Origin: UBA9619 sp964630665
Lineage (GTDB): Bacteria; Pseudomonadota; Gammaproteobacteria; Arenicellales; UBA868
DNA length: 19,129 nucleotides
Assembly (NCBI GenBank): GCA_964630665.1
Contig: CAZVVN010000061.1
Location: 1 to 19,129, forward strand
Reading direction: 5' to 3'
The translations under genes and the position numbers were made by a program. Numbering within the stretch: the first letter of the stretch is position 1; each line of letters opens with the position of its first letter. Of this stretch, positions 6,928 through 14,652 are shown piece by piece. The notes under the pieces were generated by a model. That model saw only the letters and a program-made list of their open reading frames with translations. It was not told the DNA's origin and did not search any database.

Positions 6928-8448
6928 TCAGAAATCGGTGGGGGCACCACCCTCGGCCCGTCGCTTCTCGACAAAGGCGGTTAGCGCTTCAAGGGCTCCG
7001 GGATCCATGGGCGGTGGTGTGTACTCTTCCAGCACCTGCTTGAAGAGCCGGTTCGCCCGAAGCGGGGCCTCAACGCTACCGCTCTCTTCCCAGGTCTCGA
7101 AGTTGCTCCAGTCCGAGAGGAACGGGCTGTAAAAGGCAGTCTTGTAGCGCGCCTGGGTGTGATCAGCACCAAGGAAATGTCCCGCAGGACCCACCTCGCG
7201 GATCGCATGGACCGCAAGATCCTCCTCGCTCACCCCGACTGGCTGATGATATGCGGCCAGCTGCTGCAGCATTTCACAGTCGATCACGAATTTCTCGAAA
7301 CTGGCACACAACCCACCCTCCAGCCAGCCCGCGGCGTGGTAGACGATGTTGGCCCTGGCAGTGGAACAGGCCCACAACGATGCCGCGCTTTCCCATGTGG
7401 CCTGCGCGTCTGGGCAGTTGGCCGCATTGGCGTTGGACGCCCGCCAGGGCAACCGATAACGCCGAGCCAGTTGACCCGAGATCTGCGTCGCGCGGACGTA
7501 TTCCGGGGTACCAAAGGCAGGTGCACCGGACTTCATATCTACATTCGAGGTGAACGACCCATAGGCGACCGGTGCCCCCGGCCGCACCAGCTGAAGTAGC
7601 GCAAGGCATGCCAGGCATTCGGCGGTCTGCTGGGCGAGTGCACCAGCCAGAGTGACCGGCGCCATGGCACCGGAGAGGGTGAACGGCGTCACGATCACCA
7701 GCTGGTTATGCCGGGCATGACGCATGGCACCGTCCAGCATCGGCCAGTCGTGCTTCAGGGGTGAGGACGAATTGATGTTGGTAAACATCCGCGGCGCTGC
7801 GTCAAACTCTTCGGCCGTCAGTCCCGCGGCGATCCGCACCATTTCCATGGCATCTTCGACGCGCTCGATGCCCAGCGAGTAGGCATGGACCAGCTTGTCG
7901 GTCAGGGTCAATATGTCGAACAGTGCGTCCAGATGTCGGGTCGACGCATGCAGGTCCACCGGTTCAACCGGGTAGCCACCGGTAAAGTGAATGCAGTTGA
8001 AGCTCTGGGCCAGCTTGAGAAGGTTCTGGTAGTCCTTGCGGTTGCCGATCCGGCGCCCACCATCCAGGTCTGACACGTTGGGCGGGCTCGCCACCAGGCC
8101 GAAGGCCGCCCAGGGCCCGCCAAAGACCACTGCACGCTCGGGGTTTCTGGGTGTCAGCGTGATGGTCTCCGGCGCTTTTGCCACCTGTTCCATGACGAAA
8201 TCGCGGCCCATTCGAACCGTCGGCGAATCGCCCCGCACTTCGCAGCCCGCCCGTTTGAGAATCTCGCGCGCTTCATCGTGGAGAAAGTCGATGCCGATCT
8301 CCTCGCAGATGCGCATGGCCGCATCGTGGACACGCTCGAGTCCCTCTTCGTCCAGCGGTTCTGTCGGCGGGTCGAGGTACCGCGGCTGAGTCCAGGGCAG
8401 TTGTTCCAGAACACCTGGTACAGGCGCCGCGCGTCGTCCCCGCCGTCG
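6928..8448 (-). CDS. MttB/trimethylamine methyltransferase family protein, copy 1 (N terminus lost in gap)
   Basis: The 506 visible residues cover nearly the whole MttB-family TIM-barrel protein: an Arg-rich start (RRRGRR), LDEEGLERVHDAAM, VTPFTLSGAMAPVT, LVRPGAPVAYGSFTSNVDM and AFGTPEYV. The archaeal MttB moves a methyl group from trimethylamine to a corrinoid protein and uses pyrrolysine read from an amber codon. This frame has no internal TAG, so it belongs to the non-pyrrolysine group, which includes MtgB (glycine betaine) and MtcB (carnitine). The start codon is missing because the frame runs into the N-run; comparison with the second copy suggests only a few residues are lost. The stop is TGA. 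The substrate is unknown, and no corrinoid-protein gene is in the window. Confidence 0.9.
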   Translation of the reverse strand, partial: RRRGRRAAPVPGVLEQLPWTQPRYLDPPTEPLDEEGLERVHDAAMRICEEIGIDFLHDEAREILKRAGCEVRGDSPTVRMGRDFVMEQVAKAPETITLTPRNPERAVVFGGPWAAFGLVASPPNVSDLDGGRRIGNRKDYQNLLKLAQSFNCIHFTGGYPVEPVDLHASTRHLDALFDILTLTDKLVHAYSLGIERVEDAMEMVRIAAGLTAEEFDAAPRMFTNINSSSPLKHDWPMLDGAMRHARHNQLVIVTPFTLSGAMAPVTLAGALAQQTAECLACLALLQLVRPGAPVAYGSFTSNVDMKSGAPAFGTPEYVRATQISGQLARRYRLPWRASNANAANCPDAQATWESAASLWACSTARANIVYHAAGWLEGGLCASFEKFVIDCEMLQQLAAYHQPVGVSEEDLAVHAIREVGPAGHFLGADHTQARYKTAFYSPFLSDWSNFETWEESGSVEAPLRANRLFKQVLEEYTPPPMDPGALEALTAFVEKRRAEGGAPTDF

Positions 8449-8548
8449 NNNNNNNNNNNNNNNNNNNNNNNNNNNNNNNNNNNNNNNNNNNNNNNNNNNN
8501 NNNNNNNNNNNNNNNNNNNNNNNNNNNNNNNNNNNNNNNNNNNNNNNN
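8449..8548. other. Assembly gap (100 N)
   Basis: A block of exactly 100 N, the usual placeholder for a scaffold gap of unknown length. It removes the start and promoter of the first MttB-type gene and whatever lay upstream of the small peptide gene. The neighbourhood of these two genes therefore depends on scaffolding. Confidence 0.99.
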
Positions 8549-8627
8549 CTCAATGCCGGTTTGCGAGATCATGTGCGGACTGGCAAGACCAGCTCAACCC
8601 TTTAACTTGATTGATGGAGAAACGAAG

Positions 8628-8825
8628 ATGACCCAGACACTTAAAGAACTCGAACTCGATACTGCCCGGGGCGGAATCATTGTGCCGGACTACATGCCGC
8701 GACGAGGCGCCCTTCAGGAGCAGTACAAGCCTGGGCGGGTATCGATCTCGCCCGTGCCGAACCCGACCGCCTGTTTCGGTCTTGACCGTGTATCGATCTC
8801 GCCGATCCCCACACCGATTCCGTAA
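8628..8825 (+). CDS. Small peptide precursor candidate with double-glycine-like leader and repeated C-terminal core
   Basis: A 65-residue ORF. The ATG at 8628 is chosen because GGAG at 8616-8619 lies eight bases upstream; a longer in-frame ATG at 8553 lacks this. An intrinsic terminator follows the TAA within 25 bases. Residues 1-16 (MTQTLKELELDTARGG) fit the double-glycine leader pattern of bacteriocins and related peptides: counting back from the GG, Leu at -12, Glu at -8, Leu at -7 and a small hydrophobic residue at -4. Cleavage after Gly16 would free 49 residues. The second half has two copies of RVSISPxPxP, starting at residues 37 and 54, separated by 17 residues, with one Cys (49) between. 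I recognise no family. Secretion or modification is inference; no peptidase-transporter or modifying enzyme is nearby in the window. Confidence 0.7.
   Translation: MTQTLKELELDTARGGIIVPDYMPRRGALQEQYKPGRVSISPVPNPTACFGLDRVSISPIPTPIP
8739..8803 (+). repeat. Direct repeat, period 51 bases, inside the peptide gene
   Basis: The 14-base string GTATCGATCTCGCC occurs at 8739-8752 and again at 8790-8803, exactly 51 bases (17 codons) apart and in the same frame. Both copies encode VSISP, and the flanking codons differ (CCGTGCCGAACCC against GATCCCCACACCG) while keeping alternating prolines. This shows an in-frame duplication followed by divergence. Confidence 0.85.
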
Positions 8826-8849
8826 TGGGATCTGCCCAGCCACGGTGAG

Positions 8850-8877
8850 AGCCCCGCTCCAGCGGGGCTTTGTATTT
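8850..8877 (+). terminator. Intrinsic terminator after the peptide gene
   Basis: AGCCCCGC at 8850-8857 pairs with GCGGGGCT at 8862-8869 around TCCA, and is followed by the T-rich stretch TTGTATTT. The stem is strong and G+C rich. It insulates the peptide gene from the crotonase downstream, so the peptide has its own transcript. Confidence 0.85.
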
Positions 8878-9049
8878 CTGGCTGGCCACGAGAGTCGTGC
8901 GCCGCGTACTGACCGTTCAGAACGCCGGGAATGTTCCGCTGGCACCCTACTGTCACCGCCATCAACTGATCAAGTCTGCGCACATCTTGCTGGTTTGGTC
9001 TACATTTAGATTCGGGACATCACCAGATCTTATTCAGGGAGGAACGACC

Positions 9050-9790
9050 ATGACCGATGATGCCGTCAGCTATGAATCCCGTGAGCGGGTCGCGATCATC
9101 ACGATCAACCGCCCCGATAAAATGAACGCCATCAGTCAGGCCGTCGGAGAGAGGCTGCGCAGTGCCCTCAAGCGACTCAACGACAGTGACGACAGGGCCG
9201 GCATTATCACCGGTGCTGGAGACCGCGCCTTCTCTGCAGGCGCAGACCTCAACGACTCGGCCGAGATGTACCCGTTTATCCCCGGTGTCGGGATCACCGT
9301 CGACAAACCGATTGTCGCGGCGGTCAATGGATTATGTATCGGCGGTGCGCTGGTGCTCGTTCAGTTCTGCGACCTGGCGGTGATGGCCGAGGATGCCTGG
9401 TTCAGCTACCCGGAAGCCAAGATCGGTTTCACGGGCGGGTTGATCACTTCGCTCGCAGCCCGGATTCCACATAAGATCGCGATGGAACTGATCCTGGTCG
9501 GCGACCGGATGAGCGCGCAGCGGGCCTACGAGGTAGGTCTGGTCAACCGTGTGGTCCCGCGCGAGATACTGCTGGAGACAGCAATGAAGTTTGCCGGGAA
9601 ACTCGCTGCGAACTCTCCCCTGGTGGTACAGACCCTCAAGCAGTTTGTCGATCGCACGCTGCCCCGCGGCCCCAGTGAGGCAGCGGCCTATGCCCGGCAG
9701 ATGACCGAACGGACCTACACCAGCGAAGATCTCAAAGAAGGGCTGTCCGCGTTCGCCGAAAAACGCACGCCCCAATTCAAGGGTCGATGA
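9050..9790 (+). CDS. Enoyl-CoA hydratase/isomerase (crotonase) family protein
   Basis: Starting at ATG 9050, with AGGGAGG ideally placed before it, the product is 246 residues, slightly short of the usual 255-265. An upstream extension to 8870 has no ribosome binding site and begins inside the terminator. The oxyanion-hole segments FSAGADL (61-67) and GLCIGGALVL (94-103) are present. In classic enoyl-CoA hydratase two glutamates add water; the second is kept (Glu122 in YPEAKIG), but the first is replaced by Val102 (usual context GGGCELAMMCD, here GGALVLVQFCD). Dehydration or isomerisation, or an atypical hydration, is more likely than standard hydration. It overlaps the ADP-forming ligase by ATGA, so the two are coupled and probably share a CoA-ester substrate. 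Confidence 0.9.
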   Translation: MTDDAVSYESRERVAIITINRPDKMNAISQAVGERLRSALKRLNDSDDRAGIITGAGDRAFSAGADLNDSAEMYPFIPGVGITVDKPIVAAVNGLCIGGALVLVQFCDLAVMAEDAWFSYPEAKIGFTGGLITSLAARIPHKIAMELILVGDRMSAQRAYEVGLVNRVVPREILLETAMKFAGKLAANSPLVVQTLKQFVDRTLPRGPSEAAAYARQMTERTYTSEDLKEGLSAFAEKRTPQFKGR

Positions 9791-11895
9791 GAGGCTATCC
9801 GGCGCCGCGCCTGTCGGTTTCCGAGATCCTCAATCCCCGCTCGGTGGCGGTCGTAGGGGCCTCGGAAGACCTGCGCAAGTTCGGCTCGCGGGTGCTGAAC
9901 AACACGCTGCATGGCGGATTTGCCGGCGAGATCATCGCGGTCAATCCCCGGCGCAGGCAGATTTTCGACCTGCCGGCTGTTGCGTCGCTCGACCAGCTGG
10001 ACGATCCGGTTGATGTGGCAGTCATTGCAGTACCCCGCGGAGCGGTCCGCGATGCGGTCTTGCAGTGTGCTGCCCAGCAGGTTGGCTGCTGCGTGATCAT
10101 CACTGCAGGCTTCAGTGAGATCGATGCGGCCGGTGCTGCCCTGCAGGACGAACTCGTGCACATCGCCCGGGGGGCAGGAATGCGGCTGATCGGGCCTAAC
10201 TGCCTGGGGTTGCTGAACACCCACGCCCGCCTACTGCTCAACTCTTCCCCGGCCATGAGCGTCACACCTTTTCACGCAGGCGCCATTGGCCATGTCTCCC
10301 AAAGCGGTGCCCTGATGGCGACCACCTACAACCGCGGGGTGGAAGACCAAGCATATTTCAGCACGTCTGTATCACTGGGCAACCAGGCGGACCTTGAACT
10401 CTGTGACTTCATCGAGCACCTGGCCGACGACCCGGAGACCCGGGTAATCACCCTGTATGTCGAAGGCTTCAAAGATCCACAGCGGTTCGTCAGTGCAGCC
10501 CGTCGCTGCCGTTCAGCCGGTAAGCCCCTGTTGATGGTCAAGGCGGGCACTACGGAATCCGGCGCCAGGGTGACCCGCAGTCACACCGCCAGCCTGGCCT
10601 CCACACAGCGGGTACTGGAAGCGATCTGCCGAGAAGAAGGCGTACTGCTGCTCGATGACGTACGCGGCATGATGCAGACCGCCGAGATCTTTGCCCGGTT
10701 CGGCGTTCCAGCGGGTGATGGCATCTGCGTGATCTCAGGCTCCGGCGGTGCCGGTGCCCTTTGTGCAGACCGGCTGGCCGAACGGGGCCTGCGGCTCGCC
10801 AGTTTCAGCCAGGAGACGCGCGAGAAACTGGAAGAACTTTTTGAGCCCTCGCAACTCGGCAATCCCCTGGACATGGGAGCCCTCAAGGAAAAGAGCTTTA
10901 CCCACGTCGGCGACGGTGGCCTGGCCATTGCCGCGGCCGACTCCGACGTGAGTGCCGTGCTGGTGGCGATTACCACCGGACCGATGCTCGGTGACTTCAC
11001 CCGTGCGATGGCAGGATCGATCAAGGCCAGCGGCAAACCGGCCCTGTTCGTCGTGATCCAGGGCCAAGCGGATGATGGAGCCCGCGAGATCCTCAAACAA
11101 GATGGCATGCCGGTTTTCGAGACCCTGGATGAGGCCTTCCGTGTGCTCGGATGCTGGATGAAGGGACAAACGTCCGCTGCTTCGAGCGAGCCGCTGAACC
11201 GCCCGGTCGGTGTACCTGAACAGCCGGCAGGCGACGACCTGCCGCCATCACCCACCGAGCACGAGGTCAAGACACTGGCGGCCCACTACGGCATCGCGAC
11301 CGTGCCGGAAGAAACCGCTGACTCGCCTGATGCTGCTGTTGCCGCGGCCCGCAGGATCGGCTACCCGGTCGTGCTGAAGGCGAGCAGCCGCAACCTGATC
11401 CACAAGAGTGAGGCCGGCGGCGTTGTCCTGAACCTCGAAAATGAGCAGGCGCTGCGCGCGGCCTGGGAACAGATGACCAGCCGCCTCGGTGCAGATCTCG
11501 AATCGTGCCTGGTCTGCCGAATGGAATCTGCGGACGCCGAAATGATTCTCGGTGTCAGTCACGACCCTGAGTTCGGACCCATGGTGCTGTTCGGCCTTGG
11601 CGGCCTGGTGGCAGAGATCGTCGATGACGTGGTCCTGACCTCCGCGCCGGTCACCCCACAGCGAGCTATGGCCCTGCTGCAAACCCTGAAACTGTGGCCA
11701 CTGCTCGATGGCGCCCGTGGCCGGCCGCAGCTGGATGCCGATGCTGTCTGCGACATGATCAGCCGGCTCAGCTGGCTGGCCCACGACCTCCGCGATTCAT
11801 TGCTGGAACTTGACCTGAATCCCGTCATGGTCAAACGCCGCGGCGAGGGCGCGTTGGCCGTGGATGCCCGGGCGACCCTCAGATTCAACCATTAG
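9787..11895 (+). CDS. ADP-forming acyl-CoA ligase (fused alpha and beta subunits)
   Basis: The 702-residue protein fuses a CoA-binding domain (about 10-130, with GASEDLRKFG), a succinyl-CoA-ligase-like flavodoxin part (about 145-300) and a C-terminal ATP-grasp part (about 478-702, with PVVLKASSRNLIHKSEAGG). His266 in RVTRSHTASLA is the expected phosphohistidine of the ADP-forming family. These enzymes interconvert an acyl-CoA, ADP and phosphate with the free acid, CoA and ATP. The ATG lies inside the crotonase stop (ATGA at 9787-9790). The natural reading is ATP recovery from, or activation of, an acid related to the crotonase substrate. Similar fused proteins act on acetate, phenylacetate or branched acids, so the acid is not predicted. 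Confidence 0.92.
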   Translation: MRGYPAPRLSVSEILNPRSVAVVGASEDLRKFGSRVLNNTLHGGFAGEIIAVNPRRRQIFDLPAVASLDQLDDPVDVAVIAVPRGAVRDAVLQCAAQQVGCCVIITAGFSEIDAAGAALQDELVHIARGAGMRLIGPNCLGLLNTHARLLLNSSPAMSVTPFHAGAIGHVSQSGALMATTYNRGVEDQAYFSTSVSLGNQADLELCDFIEHLADDPETRVITLYVEGFKDPQRFVSAARRCRSAGKPLLMVKAGTTESGARVTRSHTASLASTQRVLEAICREEGVLLLDDVRGMMQTAEIFARFGVPAGDGICVISGSGGAGALCADRLAERGLRLASFSQETREKLEELFEPSQLGNPLDMGALKEKSFTHVGDGGLAIAAADSDVSAVLVAITTGPMLGDFTRAMAGSIKASGKPALFVVIQGQADDGAREILKQDGMPVFETLDEAFRVLGCWMKGQTSAASSEPLNRPVGVPEQPAGDDLPPSPTEHEVKTLAAHYGIATVPEETADSPDAAVAAARRIGYPVVLKASSRNLIHKSEAGGVVLNLENEQALRAAWEQMTSRLGADLESCLVCRMESADAEMILGVSHDPEFGPMVLFGLGGLVAEIVDDVVLTSAPVTPQRAMALLQTLKLWPLLDGARGRPQLDADAVCDMISRLSWLAHDLRDSLLELDLNPVMVKRRGEGALAVDARATLRFNH

Positions 11896-11912
11896 ACTGA
11901 CTTCGGTTCAGT
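11896..11912 (+). terminator. UUCG-capped hairpin just after the ligase stop
   Basis: ACTGAC-TTCG-GTTCAGT follows the TAG immediately and folds into a six-pair stem with one bulged T and a UUCG tetraloop. No T-run follows, so it is a weak or factor-dependent end, or an mRNA-stabilising hairpin. The remaining bases to 11972 show no other signal. Confidence 0.35.
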
Positions 11913-11972
11913 GCAGGGCGATGTAAAACCGCCTGCAAGTCGGGGAGCACAGATCCCGAACGGCAATGGCGA

Positions 11973-13535
11973 TCAGATGACCCGCTCCCGGCCCTGCCAG
12001 AATTGGTCACGAATGTCCTTCTTGCGGACTTTTCCCACTGCACTGCGCGGCAGTTCATCCCAGAACCGAACGGACTTCGGCGCCTTGACGCTGCCGAGCT
12101 TCGCCTTGCACAGGGTGATTAACTCATCTTCGGCAACCCTGGCATCCGGCTTGGTCTCCACAACCGCAGTCACGGCCTCACCCCATTTGTCATCGGGAAT
12201 GCCGATAACTGCGCAGTCCTGGACCGACGGGTGGCTCCAGATCACCTGTTCGACTTCGGAAGGAAATATGTTGAAGCCTCCCGAGATGATCATGTCCTTC
12301 TTGCGGTCGACAATATAGACATAGCCCTCTTCGTCCTTGAACCCGATGTCCCCGGTTCGATGCCAGCCGTCCTCAGTGGTGATCTCGCGGGTGGCCTGCG
12401 GATTCTTGTAATACTCTTTCATCACCAGGCCACCGCGCACGACGATCTCACCACGTTCACCGATCGGCAGGACATTATCACCGTCGTCCATGATCTCGAC
12501 CGGAGTCAGCAGGGCCGGCTGCCCGCAGCTGGTCAACCGCTGAAGCTTGTCATTCTGGATGGCATCAAGGTGCGCCTGTGGCGACAGGCAGGTGCAGATC
12601 ATCGGTGCCTCGGCCTGACCAAAGGTCTGGGTCATCACCGGGCCGAACACGTCGATGGCCTCGCGCAGCTTGTCGACCGACATCGGTGCAGCCGCGTAGA
12701 CAAAGTGGTCGAGGGAGGCATAGTCGAATTTTCGTACCTCGGGGTGTGCCAGCATCACGTAGATCGCCGTGGGTGGCAGGAACAGGTGGGTCACGCCATA
12801 CTTTTGGATGTTCTCCATCAGGATCGGCAATTTGACGCCATCCATGATCACCTGAGTGGCACCGAACCCCATCAGGCTGAAGGCGACGACGCCTGCCGCG
12901 TGAGTCATCGGCGCCACGCACAGATGCACCGGAGGTTTTCCGGGCTTTGGCCCAATGTGTACCGCCAGCGCCGCGATCATCGTTTCAAGTACGCGGTTGG
13001 TCCAGACGATGCCCTTAGGTTGCCCGGTCGTGCCACCGGAGGAGAAGACCCCACAGACGTCGTCGGGGTGGTCTGGAAAGACTGGTGCAGTACCGTCGAA
13101 CGGCGCCGTGAAGGTGTCAAAAAATACCGAGCCCGGATCCTCACGATCGAGGCAGACAAAGGTCAGAATTTTTCTGCAGCGTGCCCGGATGATCTCTACG
13201 TCGGCGGCAAATTGACTGTGGTAGAACAAAAACCTGGCATCGTTGTGATCCAGGATAAAGGCAATCTCGTCGATGGCACTGCGGGCATTAATCGGCACCC
13301 AGGCGCCCCCCGCGCGGAAGATACCCAGCAGTGCAGCGAAGGCGCGGGGGTGGTTGGGGCTGTAGATAGCAGCGTGTCGGCCGCGCTGATAACCCGCTGC
13401 GCACATCGCGAGGGCAGTACGATGAGAGAGGGCCTGTGCATCCGCGTGGCTGGTGACCGAACCGTCCTCGGCGATCATAAAGGGGCGGTCGGGATAGGTG
13501 CGCGCACCCCGGTCAAAGAAATCTATCGGTCGCAT
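11973..13535 (-). CDS. AMP-forming acyl-CoA synthetase
   Basis: A 520-residue class I adenylate-forming enzyme. It shows the ATP-binding loop SSGGTTGQPKG (165-175), the FGQAEA motif (305-310), GWHRTGDIG with the ribose-binding Asp396, the hinge RKKDMI (411-416) and the C-terminal catalytic Lys502 in SAVGKVRKK. It activates a carboxylic acid to acyl-AMP and then to acyl-CoA. Relatives include medium-chain fatty acid, carnitine/crotonobetaine and methylmercaptopropionate ligases; the acyl pocket cannot be read reliably from sequence alone. AAGGA 10-14 bases before the ATG supports the start. It converges on the ADP-forming ligase, so the window holds two acid-activating enzymes with opposite energetics. 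Confidence 0.93.
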   Translation of the reverse strand: MRPIDFFDRGARTYPDRPFMIAEDGSVTSHADAQALSHRTALAMCAAGYQRGRHAAIYSPNHPRAFAALLGIFRAGGAWVPINARSAIDEIAFILDHNDARFLFYHSQFAADVEIIRARCRKILTFVCLDREDPGSVFFDTFTAPFDGTAPVFPDHPDDVCGVFSSGGTTGQPKGIVWTNRVLETMIAALAVHIGPKPGKPPVHLCVAPMTHAAGVVAFSLMGFGATQVIMDGVKLPILMENIQKYGVTHLFLPPTAIYVMLAHPEVRKFDYASLDHFVYAAAPMSVDKLREAIDVFGPVMTQTFGQAEAPMICTCLSPQAHLDAIQNDKLQRLTSCGQPALLTPVEIMDDGDNVLPIGERGEIVVRGGLVMKEYYKNPQATREITTEDGWHRTGDIGFKDEEGYVYIVDRKKDMIISGGFNIFPSEVEQVIWSHPSVQDCAVIGIPDDKWGEAVTAVVETKPDARVAEDELITLCKAKLGSVKAPKSVRFWDELPRSAVGKVRKKDIRDQFWQGRERVI

Positions 13536-13872
13536 CGAGGGTTGGTCCTTCTCACAGGTACAGACCCAAAGTTCAGCTCATTCCTCCCAAGCACTGTGAC
13601 CTGCTGAGCTCCCAGTGCCGTGAGATGAGATACTATCAAAGCTGCTGCCTGCACCTGTGCCGGGAACCGGCGAGGTCATCCGGAAGAGACGGCGGGCTGA
13701 TTCTGCGGGTGGCGAACCGACCGGCTAGGCACTTTTAACTTTGCTTCCGGTCTGACCTGTTGTACTGTGCCTCCCCAGGTCAAATTGGGGTTCGGCGCTT
13801 CTGGCCTTCAATGAACGACCCGGTTACCCGTTAAGCCACAGACAGCGATATGCTCAAAAAAGGAAGAGATCC
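13536..13872. other. Divergent intergenic region
   Basis: These 337 bases separate two divergent genes and should hold both promoters. I find no confident -35/-10 pair, no known riboswitch consensus and no gene-like ORF. Short inverted pieces occur (AGGCAC at 13727 with GTGCCT at 13767) but are too short and far apart to support a structure. Confidence 0.6.
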
Positions 13873-14598
13873 GTGCCCCGCCGAGCAGTGCTGATCCTTC
13901 ACGGTGACGATGGGCCGGCCGACGGGGACCGTGCCTCGGCATGTCTGGGCGAACTCGGTTACACACTCGACTGGCGGCACCCCGATGCAGGCGATGCTCT
14001 GGGTGAGCCTGATGAATCGGTCGCCGTGACTGTGATTTACGGCGGTGGTAAACCCGAAGATGAAAAAGACTGGCACACGGGGCGTTACCCCTGGCTACAG
14101 AACGAGATCCGCTGGACCGAACAGTGCCTGGCGAAATCCATCCCGACGGTCGGCTTCTGTCTGGGTGGACAGATCATCGCCCACGCGCTGGGTGCCACCA
14201 TCGGACCACACCCGGAGGGCCTGCACGAATTCGGGTTCTACCCGTTGCACCTTACCGAGGCCGGTCAAGCGTTCTTCCCGCAGGACATCCATGGCACCGA
14301 ATCGCATTACCACGGATTTTCCCTGCCCGATGGCGCCACACTGCTGGCCGAGACCGAGCACTACCAACAGGCCTTTAGCTATGCTGAGACCACTTACGGG
14401 TTTCAGTTTCACCCCGAGTGCACCCTTGAACACTTTGCCCACTGGCAGACCCAGAACATCTCCACCTACGGCCGACCCGGTGCCCAGAGTCGTGCCGAGC
14501 AGGACCGGCTGGGCACGCGCTACGACCACCTGCAGGCGACCTGGCTGCGCGGCTTTCTGAGCGAACTGGTCGGTATCGAACATCAAGCGGGACGGTGA
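13873..14598 (+). CDS. Class I glutamine amidotransferase-like protein
   Basis: The 241-residue protein begins at GTG 13873 with AGGAAGAG just upstream. The catalytic triad of class I glutamine amidotransferases is present: Cys96 in GFCLGGQIIA, His180 and Glu182 in FQFHPE. The usual Gly-x-Cys-x-Gly-His elbow has Gly in place of His after the second Gly. Family members take ammonia from glutamine or hydrolyse gamma-glutamyl bonds; a free-standing copy with no synthetase partner could hydrolyse a gamma-glutamyl amine or act on a partner elsewhere. It is followed 54 bases later by a DAO-type oxidase and then the second MttB-type gene, all on one strand. This recalls gamma-glutamyl polyamine pathways (PuuD with PuuB), but the assignment is inference. 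Confidence 0.88.
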   Translation: MPRRAVLILHGDDGPADGDRASACLGELGYTLDWRHPDAGDALGEPDESVAVTVIYGGGKPEDEKDWHTGRYPWLQNEIRWTEQCLAKSIPTVGFCLGGQIIAHALGATIGPHPEGLHEFGFYPLHLTEAGQAFFPQDIHGTESHYHGFSLPDGATLLAETEHYQQAFSYAETTYGFQFHPECTLEHFAHWQTQNISTYGRPGAQSRAEQDRLGTRYDHLQATWLRGFLSELVGIEHQAGR

Positions 14599-14652
14599 AG
14601 ACCGGATCGACCGCTCACCAAACCACTGCCTTTGGCTGAGGCCTGTGCACCC

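Noticed and set aside
8553..8627. 25-codon N-terminal extension of the peptide ORF
   Set aside because: The upstream ATG is four bases from the gap and has no visible ribosome binding site. The GGAG before 8628 falls inside this extension and the leader pattern begins at 8628.
8550..8945. Minus-strand ORF opposite the peptide gene
   Set aside because: It runs through the intrinsic terminator and into the gap edge, has a basic low-complexity product and competes with a plus-strand ORF that has a ribosome binding site and terminator.
8870..9049. Upstream extension of the crotonase
   Set aside because: It starts inside the terminator of the peptide gene and has no ribosome binding site, whereas ATG 9050 has AGGGAGG and begins at the usual family N terminus.
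12231..13607. Long plus-strand ORF (458 codons) opposite the AMP-forming ligase
   Set aside because: Antisense open frame caused by codon bias of the ligase; no recognisable domain and rich in His, Arg and Asp as typical of such shadows.
13620..13740. GC-rich stretch with GGGAACCGG resembling part of a cobalamin riboswitch
   Set aside because: Only fragments match; the conserved order and the GCCACTG box are absent, so no riboswitch is called.
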